DNA of 64,000 nt, taken from NCBI GenBank assembly GCA_001898145.1, contig MKSR01000048.1, positions 124,001-188,000 of the forward strand. The letters run 5' to 3'. The position numbers were made by a program, and so were the translations under genes. Shown here piece by piece: positions 1-7,199 of this stretch. The notes under the pieces were generated by a model. That model had not been told where the DNA came from. It did no database searches and worked only from the letters and a program-made list of their open reading frames with translations. This DNA is from Dyadobacter sp. 50-39. GTDB lineage: Bacteria > Bacteroidota > Bacteroidia > Cytophagales > Spirosomataceae. Each line of letters opens with the position of its first letter. Positions within the stretch are counted from its first letter, which is position 1.

Positions 1-186
1 ATTGCAGGGAGCAAAAGCATGCACCAGAGTGAATAGATATTTTTCATGGTATGTATGGATTGGTAAAAAATAAGCAAGTAACGCCGGCGGAAGGACGCGG
101 CAGGAGGACGAAGCCATGCAATGGACATAATGCTTCCTTTCACCGGCTTTGCAGGCCGGTGCCGGAATGAATGAATGCGTTAATTT

Positions 187-1107
187 TTAACGAAACAGGC
201 TGACCTGCTCTGCAACGATCTTCCAGCCTTCGGGCCGGTGCTGCCACACGCGGGTAAAGAATCCCTCCACGGTTTTGCCGCCTTTGACGGCCTTCGCCTT
301 GCCATAACAATAAGCAAGGTCGCCCGCTTTGGAAATACCTTGTCCTGACCTGATAAATTGATATGATTGAATCGGCTGTTGTGCTACTGTCGCAAGCGCC
401 TCCGCTTTGGTTTTGCCGAATGGCCGGTCGCTTCGGAGCAGCACCACTTCGTCGGCTACGAACTGTTTGTAAGCGTGGCCCGGGTCCTTTCCGACGACGG
501 CCAGGAATGCATCTTCCACTTTCCAGGGCTGCGGGTTGCTGTCAGTGACCTTCGGAGTGGGCAAAATGTAGGCGTAAGCGGTGTTACTCTGCGGTTCCGG
601 ATCGCGCTGGAATGCCTCCGTGGCATTTTGGGAGTGTATTACCCCACCGTCGAGCATTACCTTGAATTGCCCGGCCGCGTTCTTCTTCCAAACTGAAAAG
701 AAATAGCCCGAAGCCACTGCATCCTGCGCCCGGTCGGCAAGGAACTGGAAAGGGCCGGACGTAAAGCCCATATCGCCTCCCTGTGAAACGTGACCGATGA
801 TCGGATACCATTTCAACAGATCCTTCCCTCCTTTGAGCGCTTTACTGTATTGCGCTATGCCGTTCACGGCACCTTCGCCATTGAATATCACACCCGAACT
901 GTCCAGGTAAGCGAGAAAAGCCGTCGGTACATCCGTTTCCACCGCCTTCGCAGCAAATGCCCTTTCTTCCCTGATCAACATCGCCAAATCCGGGTCGATC
1001 TGCTGTGACCATGCACTATATACGCAACCCAAGATCAACGAGGCACAGCAGGCCCACCGACGGAAAGGCCGGGCATTGCATGGGGTCACAGGTACAGGTT
1101 GGGACAT
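187..1107 (-). CDS. Secreted protein with two NTF2/SnoaL-like domains
   Basis: A 306-residue protein with an N-terminal signal segment (hydrophobic stretch around residues 18-32, likely cleaved after WSQQ). The mature part looks like two successive SnoaL/DUF4440-type alpha+beta folds: residues about 40-160, with a pattern ending in VMLDGGVIH, and residues about 190-306, ending in GWKIVAEQVSLFR, which is a typical NTF2-like C-terminus. Such domains bind small ligands or act as divergent hydrolases or isomerases. No catalytic residues can be assigned, so the function is unknown. It stands alone on the minus strand. A short hairpin (141-161) lies downstream but has no T-run. Confidence 0.75.
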   Translation of the reverse strand: MSQPVPVTPCNARPFRRWACCASLILGCVYSAWSQQIDPDLAMLIREERAFAAKAVETDVPTAFLAYLDSSGVIFNGEGAVNGIAQYSKALKGGKDLLKWYPIIGHVSQGGDMGFTSGPFQFLADRAQDAVASGYFFSVWKKNAAGQFKVMLDGGVIHSQNATEAFQRDPEPQSNTAYAYILPTPKVTDSNPQPWKVEDAFLAVVGKDPGHAYKQFVADEVVLLRSDRPFGKTKAEALATVAQQPIQSYQFIRSGQGISKAGDLAYCYGKAKAVKGGKTVEGFFTRVWQHRPEGWKIVAEQVSLFR

Positions 1108-1280
1108 CAGGAACGATCTAGTTAGGAGTTATAGCACAATGATACAGGATGTTACGGAATTGTAAAAGCATCCTACCGGCCTATCGACGAACGACCTTAA
1201 GTATCGTCCAAATGCATTTGTAGAATAAAATTGTCGTACAAATGCTTCATTACGCCGTTTGTCTGTTTTTCCAGTGCCTT

Positions 1281-1322
1281 TAAACAAACAATCCCGCCCC
1301 CGGAAACCGGAGAACGGGATTG
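1281..1322 (-). terminator. Rho-independent terminator of the CHRD gene
   Basis: On the minus strand the arms CAATCCCG (1322-1315) and CGGGATTG (1296-1289) pair, with an inner CCGG/CCGG stem, and are followed by the T-rich run TTTGTTTAAA. The hairpin begins 20 bases after the stop of the CHRD lipoprotein gene. Confidence 0.7.
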
Positions 1323-1342
1323 CATGCACTATTCTGACGCGA

Positions 1343-2191
1343 TCAGAACACGATCTGTGCGCGGATTTCTCCTCCCGGATGGAGGATATTATGGATATTG
1401 AAATAATACAGCCCGTTCAGCAGCTCCGTTTCCTTGATCTTTACACCGTCCACCATCACCGAATTAGAGAATTCACCCGACAAGGTTTTGGGGAAATTGG
1501 TGAAAAAGTCGTGCTGAATGGGTGCATTAGCCCCTGGTGCTGCCGTACCATGGATATGGGATCCCGTGGGCGTAGATTCAAGGTCTTTCCATTTAATGAA
1601 ATAGCTCAGCAAATGTGTCGACTTGTTGTACATCACATCCACCGTTCCTGTGGCAGCAGTCACTACCGGCGGCACCTGCTGCGATCCCTGAAGCATCAGG
1701 CCTTTGGCAACGACGATATGGGGCTGGTCGTAAAATTCGATTTGGCCCCGGATCTCACCACCCGGGTTAGTCGGTGTGTGGATGTTGAAATAGTACAGCC
1801 CATTCAGCAGATCACTTTCATTAATACTCGTTCCGTCTACCACTACCGAAGTCGAATACGAGCCAGTCGTGGTTTTGGGGATCGAGGAGAAGAAATCGAA
1901 CTTGACACTGGCATTCGTCCCGCGCGCCGCGGTGCCATGTATGTGCGCACCCGTGGGAATCCCGGTCAGGTTGGACCAGTTGAGCGTAAACGAGAGCAAA
2001 TGCGTCGATTTGTTGTACGACACGTCCGCCCAGCCGGTGGCGGGACTAATTTTTGCCGGCATTTCCTGCGAGCCGCTAAGCGGTAAACCATTCTGCCTCA
2101 CAACATCCTGAGGGGTCTCGTGATCTTCGCATGCTGCAAACAGCGCAACGAGCAACCATAGCAGTCCAAACTTGCATAGAATTTTCATCAT
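1343..2191 (-). CDS. CHRD domain lipoprotein, two CHRD repeats
   Basis: A 282-residue lipoprotein: a hydrophobic N-terminus ends in the lipobox LFAAC (Cys about residue 21). Two homologous CHRD domains follow (about residues 38-155 and 165-282). Each carries the pattern LSGSQ(E/Q)(M/V)P...ATG, a THLLS(F/Y) strand, the GSHIHG or GAHIHG loop and a closing GLYYFNIH...PGGEIR motif. CHRD domains were first described in chordin and are common in secreted bacterial proteins, but no biochemical role is established. The duplicated domain and lipid anchor suggest a surface or periplasmic binding or structural protein. It is transcribed alone and followed by a terminator. Confidence 0.88.
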   Translation of the reverse strand: MMKILCKFGLLWLLVALFAACEDHETPQDVVRQNGLPLSGSQEMPAKISPATGWADVSYNKSTHLLSFTLNWSNLTGIPTGAHIHGTAARGTNASVKFDFFSSIPKTTTGSYSTSVVVDGTSINESDLLNGLYYFNIHTPTNPGGEIRGQIEFYDQPHIVVAKGLMLQGSQQVPPVVTAATGTVDVMYNKSTHLLSYFIKWKDLESTPTGSHIHGTAAPGANAPIQHDFFTNFPKTLSGEFSNSVMVDGVKIKETELLNGLYYFNIHNILHPGGEIRAQIVF

Positions 2192-2358
2192 TTGGTTTTG
2201 TTGGGTTGAGTTGAAAGATTTATATAAACTATTCCTCTAAAATTACAATTAATTAAGCATAGTTGCAGGAAATTGAGATCAATAAAACATTAAGAACTTG
2301 TAAGCATTAATCCTGAAAAAGTCAGACCTTGACTTTTCCTATTCCCCGACTACGACGT

Positions 2359-2584
2359 ATGCTGCAATGCATGACCATCGACGACGAGCCTCCCGCAAGA
2401 GAAAAACCCATTTCCTATTCATTTCGACATCTTCCCGCCCGCACGCTTTCTGCGCGTGCACAACCCGTTCGTAGTCGCCATCGATAAAATACGGCGGATT
2501 GAAAGAAACCGGATCATGTGGGAAAGCCATCAGATCCCGATCGGGAGGAGCTACCGGGAGGAGGTGATGCGGGGGGTGGGTTAA
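2359..2584 (+). pseudogene. Remnant of a LytTR-family response regulator
   Basis: From the ATG at 2359 the frame encodes MLQCMTIDDEPPAREK, an excellent match to the first strand and acidic pocket of a LytR/AlgR-type receiver domain. It then loses similarity. From about 2423 another frame encodes RFLRVHNPFVVAIDKI followed by RRIERNRI and QIPIGRSYREEV up to a stop at 2582-2584, which is the C-terminal end of a LytTR DNA-binding domain. About 180 residues of receiver and linker are missing and the two ends are out of frame, so this is a deletion remnant. Which part of the junction at about 2405-2425 belongs to which end is not resolved. Confidence 0.75.
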
Positions 2585-2587
2585 AAA

Positions 2588-3046
2588 CTATTCGCCGGCC
2601 AACAAAAGTATTTGATCAAAGATCTTTTGAGAATATCGAAAATTAGTCTGTTGAATCTTTTCGAGTAATGGTCTGACGGACTGGATGACATTCAGATTCT
2701 TGGCTTTCAAAAACACGCCGAGCGTTCCCGATATGTCCAATCCTATTCTTTGTGCTACTTTCCTGGCCTTGTAGTCATCCAAAATAACCAGCGTTGAGTT
2801 GAGCTCCAATGCTAACGCAATCGCACTAGCCTCACCCGGATCGAGATCAAAGTTGTACGCGAGATTCTTCTTACTTGCCGAACGGACGACAACCCAGTCC
2901 GGCAAATCCCCTCCGAATTCCCGTGCGATTTCATCCGTGATCGTCACCTGTTCGAAAATCTTTCTCAGAAGGTCGAGCTCCTGTATTTTTTCCAAAAGAA
3001 TGAGACGACTAGTGTCTGCAATGATTACGTCATATTCTATCTGCAT
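2588..3046 (-). CDS. DUF3368 PIN-like protein, probable toxin
   Basis: A 152-residue protein with the features of the DUF3368 PIN-like family: an early Asp in VIIADTSRLILL, the acidic DPGEASAIALA helix in the middle, and VILDDYKAR(K)VA with paired acidic residues, followed by DISGTLGVFLKAK. In PIN nucleases these acidic residues hold the metal ion, so RNase activity is likely. Its start overlaps the end of the upstream UPF0175 gene by 17 bp. The UPF0175-DUF3368 pairing recurs in bacteria and archaea and is usually read as a toxin-antitoxin system. Toxicity is inferred, not shown. Confidence 0.82.
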   Translation of the reverse strand: MQIEYDVIIADTSRLILLEKIQELDLLRKIFEQVTITDEIAREFGGDLPDWVVVRSASKKNLAYNFDLDPGEASAIALALELNSTLVILDDYKARKVAQRIGLDISGTLGVFLKAKNLNVIQSVRPLLEKIQQTNFRYSQKIFDQILLLAGE

Positions 3047-3257
3047 CAGCGACCATTTCAGACACCGGATAATTCAATAAAGATACCCCGTAATCTTCCA
3101 AGAGCTCTGCAAACGTTCGCTTGGTAAGTCCGGCCATTTCAGCAGCCTGTCCTAATGAAAGCTTTCCAGATTCATACAGCTTTGCTGCTATAAACTGGAC
3201 CGTGTCGTTCTGATGTTCCCCGAGACTGTCGGGTACTTGGAGTGTGATAGTTGTCAT
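3030..3257 (-). CDS. UPF0175 family protein, probable antitoxin
   Basis: A 75-residue protein of the UPF0175 family. An N-terminal beta strand (TITLQVPDSL) precedes a helical region with the family signature AKLYESGKLSLGQAAEMAGL, a helix-turn-helix-like segment, then FAELLEDYGVSLLNYP. It overlaps the start of the DUF3368 gene by 17 bp, consistent with translational coupling and with the antitoxin being made first. The helix-turn-helix region suggests it may also bind its own promoter; no operator was identified. Confidence 0.82.
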   Translation of the reverse strand: MTTITLQVPDSLGEHQNDTVQFIAAKLYESGKLSLGQAAEMAGLTKRTFAELLEDYGVSLLNYPVSEMVADADRI

Positions 3258-3502
3258 GCTAGTAAAAATACGAAATTTGCCACAATTGGCAAGCCTGGTT
3301 CACAGGCCTAGCTGACATCTGTCAGTGGTTTGCCCTCAACTCCGCGATAAGCTGCAACGCCATCCTACCCCCGGGCATCCCGTTTCAACACCCCCATGCA
3401 CACAATAGCGCCCCGAAACGGTTATCCGTGCGGTCGGTGTATGGCCATTTTTTTCAAACAATTTCAATAAAAAACAGGCTATAAGTATTTAAATCCTGAT
3501 TA

Positions 3503-4867
3503 TCAGGGCTTTAAAAGCGTACCGTCGCTCTTGCGCACCGTCCACCGTGACTTCGTCCCGATCGGATATTTGGCCGCTTCTTTTTCGTTAATGTCGATGC
3601 CCAGGCCCGGTGTCTCGTTCACATAATAGTACCCATTCCTGATCGTCGGGCAGCCCGGGAATACCTCCTGCACTTTTTCGCTGAACCGCTGCGATTCCTG
3701 GATACCAAAGTTCCACACCGCGATATCGATATTGTTGTTTGCCGCATGCCCCACCGGCGAAGTATCGCCCGGCCCGTGCCACGCGGTTTTCACATTGAAC
3801 CACTCTCCCAGCCGTGCCACTTTCATAGCCGGGGTAATGCCGCCGATCTGTGAAATATGGCAGCGGATGTAGTCGAAAAGCTGGTTGGCCATCGGATCGC
3901 GGAACTCGTTGATGTTATTGAAAAGTTCACCCATCGCGATCGGCACCGTGGTGCTCTGCCGCAGCTGTTTGAACCAGCCCATGTTTTCAGGCGAGAATGG
4001 GTCTTCGATGAAATAGGGACGGTATTCCTCCAATCCTTTGATCATATTGATCGCATCCATCGGCTCCACGAGTTCATGCATGTCGTGCAGCAGCTCCACG
4101 TCCTCCCCGCACCTCTTGCGCACTATTTCGAACATCTTCGGCACGCGTTTGAGATAGGTACGCTGGTCGGAGAAATCATCGGTAGAGCGGCCGAAGCCTG
4201 CGGTCTTGAAATCGGGCTTGATTTCGTCCATGGCTCCCACTCCGCCATAGCCGCCCTGCTGAATTCGGACGTGGCGGAAGCCTTCGGCCATGTATTGCTG
4301 CACCTTGTCGGCAATGGCCTCCGGGGTAGGTCCGCTTGCGTGCGTGTAGGTATCCACGGCAATGCGGGCCTTTCCTCCGAGCAGCTGATGCACAGGCATT
4401 TTGGCACGTTTACCCTTGATATCCCAAAGTGCCTGGTCCAGGCCCGACAGTGCATTGTTCAGCACCGGCCCGTTGCGCCAGTACGAACTCACGTACGCCG
4501 ACTGCCACATATCCTCGATATTATCGACGTCCTTGCCGACGCAAAATTCATTCAGATAAATATTCACCGCCGGTATCACCACCATCGCACGCTGCGTGAA
4601 AGTGGCGCAGCCCAGTCCGTACAATCCCGGTTCCGAGGTTTCTACCTTGACGATCACGAGATTGGAACCGCCGGGCGCCGTGGTAATCGCGCTCACTTTG
4701 GTAATAGTCACCGGGGCCATGCCCTTGGCATATTGCGGCGTAACGTAGCGTTCTGCACGGGCTTTGGGGCTGTCGAAGAGCGACAGCAGGCCGGCTGCGG
4801 AGCCTGCCGCAAGCATTTTCATTGCATTCCTGCGGCTGTTTTCCGCAGGGTTTTCTTTGTTATTCAT
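3503..4867 (-). CDS. Tat-exported enolase-superfamily dehydratase (ManD/RspA-like)
   Basis: A 454-residue member of the mandelate racemase branch of the enolase superfamily. Predicted metal ligands Asp262 (in HDMHE), Glu288 (in FIEDP) and Glu314 (in MGELFN) are 26 residues apart each, the spacing of mannonate/gluconate dehydratases (ManD, RspA-like). His264 and His364 (in WHGPGD) complete the expected active site. The family dehydrates sugar acids to 2-keto-3-deoxy acids; many members have low activity. The N-terminus carries a twin-arginine motif (SRRNAMK) and a hydrophobic stretch ending near residue 37, so the enzyme is probably exported, which is unusual for sugar-acid catabolism. It lies 17 bp downstream of a PQQ dehydrogenase gene. 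Confidence 0.85.
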   Translation of the reverse strand: MNNKENPAENSRRNAMKMLAAGSAAGLLSLFDSPKARAERYVTPQYAKGMAPVTITKVSAITTAPGGSNLVIVKVETSEPGLYGLGCATFTQRAMVVIPAVNIYLNEFCVGKDVDNIEDMWQSAYVSSYWRNGPVLNNALSGLDQALWDIKGKRAKMPVHQLLGGKARIAVDTYTHASGPTPEAIADKVQQYMAEGFRHVRIQQGGYGGVGAMDEIKPDFKTAGFGRSTDDFSDQRTYLKRVPKMFEIVRKRCGEDVELLHDMHELVEPMDAINMIKGLEEYRPYFIEDPFSPENMGWFKQLRQSTTVPIAMGELFNNINEFRDPMANQLFDYIRCHISQIGGITPAMKVARLGEWFNVKTAWHGPGDTSPVGHAANNNIDIAVWNFGIQESQRFSEKVQEVFPGCPTIRNGYYYVNETPGLGIDINEKEAAKYPIGTKSRWTVRKSDGTLLKP

Positions 4868-4884
4868 GCTAATCAGGTTTAGTG

Positions 4885-7179
4885 TTATTTCAATGCAAAG
4901 GCAATATAATTCCCGCCGATTTTCTGCCCGCGGCCACCACCTGCCGCAATCACGACATATTGCTTACCCGCGACTTCGTAGCTGATCGGCGTAGCGAAAC
5001 CGCCGGCGGGTAATTGGTATTCCCAAACGGTTCTCCCCGTTTTCTTATCAAATGCGCGGATTTTCTCGTCTTTCGTGCCTGCTATGAATACCAGCCCTCC
5101 CGCTGTAACGAGCGGGCCACCATAGCTGTCGGTACCGGTGATCGGAATACCCTTTTGGGTTAATTCGGGATATTCGCCAAGCGGCACTCTCCAGAGATAT
5201 TCACCGGTATTCAAATCTATCGCATTCAATGTGCCCCAGGGCGGTTTTACACCCGGGTAGCCGTTCTGGTCGGTGAAGCGCTGCCAGGTTTTGCTCACGT
5301 AGGCGGGCATGTACGGGAAGCCGTCTTTCGAGGCCGGTTTAGCTGCTGCATTAGCGGTTTTCACCGGTACCGGACCTTTCTTTTCCCGATTTAAGAGAAA
5401 GTCAATCAATGCATTGTGCTCCTTGTCCGACAAATGCCCGAACGAAGGCATCCTGCCGCTACCCGTTTTGAGAATGCCCTTGATCTGCACGGGGCTGAGC
5501 TTTTTGCCGATGTCCACCAATGCAGGCAGTTCCGGCCCGCTGCCCTTCCGTTCCTGACCATGGCAGGCGGCGCAGTTGGCAAGGTAAAGTGAGTTGCCCA
5601 TTGTCCGCGGCGCCTCGGATTTCTTCTGGGCAGCATCCACCATGATCAGCTCCCACGGCTCTTCATTCACGTTCTGGTAGAAAACACCGTCGGGGTCCAC
5701 CGCATTGCCGCCCCATTCCGCACCACCGCTGTAACCAAACAGCAATGTGCCCGAAGTGCTGGGCGGCGCAAATTTGTTGTCGGTTTTGATTTTGAGGTAT
5801 CGCTCCTTCACATAGGCATGTGCTTCGGGAGAAATATCGGTAATGTCTGCCTCTGTAAACACCTGCCGGGATAGCGGTGCTGGCTTCAAAGGAAACTTCT
5901 GCGTGGGATACGGATGCTCGCCCGGCAGGCCGTTCACAGGCACTTTGCGTTCTTCAACCGGAAAAACAGAAGTTCCCTTATCGCGGTCCAGCACGTAAAC
6001 CAGTCCGTCTTTCGTACTTTGAACTACCACATCCACCCGTTTGCCGCTATGGGAAATGGTAGTCAGGTTGGGCGGGCTCGGATGATCGCGGTCCCAAAGG
6101 TCGTGGTGGATGGTCTGGTAATGCCATTTCCGCTTGCCCGTCTCAGCATCGAGTGCCATTATGCAGTTGGCAAAGAGATTACTCCCCTTGCGGGCACCGC
6201 CGTAGAAGTCGGATGCGGGTGATCCGGTCCCGAAATATACCACGCCCCTTTTTTCGTCGAGGCTCATGCCGCTCCAATTGTTGGTGGCGCCAATCTTCTT
6301 GTAAGCATCTTTTGGCCAGGTATCGTAGCCATATTCTCCGGGTTGGGGAATGGTGTGGAAAACCCATTTCAAATAGCCTGTCACAACATCGAATGCCCGG
6401 ATATGCCCCGGAGCGGCATCGCCGGATTCGGATACTGCGGAGCCTAATATGAACGTGTTTTTGAACACAATGCCCGGACTGGTCGCATTCACGGAAAGCT
6501 TGCTCACGTCATGGTCGAGGCCGGTCTGCAAACCGGCATGGATATCAACCCGACCTTCCCTTCCAAAAGTTTTGATAATCTCGCCGGTTGCCGCATTCAC
6601 CGCATACAAACTCGACCCAACCGTATAGAGTATACGTTTATCATTTCCGCTCTCCCAATACACCACGCCCCGGTTCGAGTTGAGCCGGTCGTCCTTGTAG
6701 GGCTCAAATTTCCACAACTGCTCGCCGGTACCGGCATTCAGAGCGAACAGTTTCAGCTCTGGCGTCGTGCCATACAATACCCCGTTCACCACAATCGGCT
6801 GACATTGAATGGCCCTGTTCCGCTGTCTGCCCGGATTGGCCGGGTCGGGTTTTTCGGAAGTGCCGTACATCCAAGCCACCTGCAAATCTTTTACATTATT
6901 GATATTGATCTGATCCAGCGGCGAGTAGCGGTTGCCGGCCTTGTTCCCCCCATAATTCGGCCAGTCGGTTCCGGGAGCGACGGCTCGTGGAGCGTCGGCT
7001 TCCAGAGTCGCTACTCCGGGAGTAGCGACTCGCGGAGTAGCGACTCCCGGAGCCTCGGCTCCCGGAACCGAAAAGGCACCTCCGAGCATCATCGCTACGC
7101 ACAATGTACACACTGACAAGCCAATGCCCTTTTTCCAAAGCGCGGATCGCAAAAACTGCTCGCTTCCCATAGAATTCAA
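4885..7179 (-). CDS. PQQ-dependent dehydrogenase with inserted cytochrome c domain
   Basis: A 764-residue exported quinoprotein of the glucose/alcohol dehydrogenase type. Tryptophan-docking propeller repeats are visible (GEQLWKFEPY, TGKRKWHYQTIHHDLWDRD, TGRTVWEYQLP). A heme c domain is inserted late in the propeller: Cys536-Ala-Ala-Cys539-His540 with a probable Met ligand in GRMPSFGHL. The propeller closes after it with GGLVFIAGTKDEKIRAFD. It would oxidise a sugar or alcohol in the periplasm and pass electrons to its heme. Residues about 37-70 form an odd VATP-rich tandem repeat linker. It is followed after 17 bp by the ManD-like gene and preceded after 20 bp by a second dehydrogenase gene, so an operon is likely. 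The substrate is unknown. Confidence 0.88.
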   Translation of the reverse strand: MNSMGSEQFLRSALWKKGIGLSVCTLCVAMMLGGAFSVPGAEAPGVATPRVATPGVATLEADAPRAVAPGTDWPNYGGNKAGNRYSPLDQININNVKDLQVAWMYGTSEKPDPANPGRQRNRAIQCQPIVVNGVLYGTTPELKLFALNAGTGEQLWKFEPYKDDRLNSNRGVVYWESGNDKRILYTVGSSLYAVNAATGEIIKTFGREGRVDIHAGLQTGLDHDVSKLSVNATSPGIVFKNTFILGSAVSESGDAAPGHIRAFDVVTGYLKWVFHTIPQPGEYGYDTWPKDAYKKIGATNNWSGMSLDEKRGVVYFGTGSPASDFYGGARKGSNLFANCIMALDAETGKRKWHYQTIHHDLWDRDHPSPPNLTTISHSGKRVDVVVQSTKDGLVYVLDRDKGTSVFPVEERKVPVNGLPGEHPYPTQKFPLKPAPLSRQVFTEADITDISPEAHAYVKERYLKIKTDNKFAPPSTSGTLLFGYSGGAEWGGNAVDPDGVFYQNVNEEPWELIMVDAAQKKSEAPRTMGNSLYLANCAACHGQERKGSGPELPALVDIGKKLSPVQIKGILKTGSGRMPSFGHLSDKEHNALIDFLLNREKKGPVPVKTANAAAKPASKDGFPYMPAYVSKTWQRFTDQNGYPGVKPPWGTLNAIDLNTGEYLWRVPLGEYPELTQKGIPITGTDSYGGPLVTAGGLVFIAGTKDEKIRAFDKKTGRTVWEYQLPAGGFATPISYEVAGKQYVVIAAGGGRGQKIGGNYIAFALK
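6972..7070 (-). repeat. Tandem 15-bp repeats in the PQQ dehydrogenase leader
   Basis: Imperfect copies of a 15-bp unit (GAGTAGCGACTC plus CGG or CCG) lie in the coding sequence just after the signal peptide and encode GVATP/RVATP-like pentapeptides (residues about 37-70). Because the unit is a multiple of three, gain or loss of copies would keep the frame. Many copies contain the self-complementary core CTCCGGGAG or CTCGCGGAG. Confidence 0.7.
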
Positions 7180-7199
7180 CGTTTCGGTTTAGTGTTCTG

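Noticed and set aside
141-161. CACCGGC/GCCGGTG hairpin downstream of the first gene considered as a terminator
   Set aside because: No T-run follows in either direction, so termination cannot be supported.
2339-2530. A 63-codon frame on the minus strand
   Set aside because: It is the antisense shadow of the LytTR regulator remnant, whose plus-strand residues match a known family at both ends.
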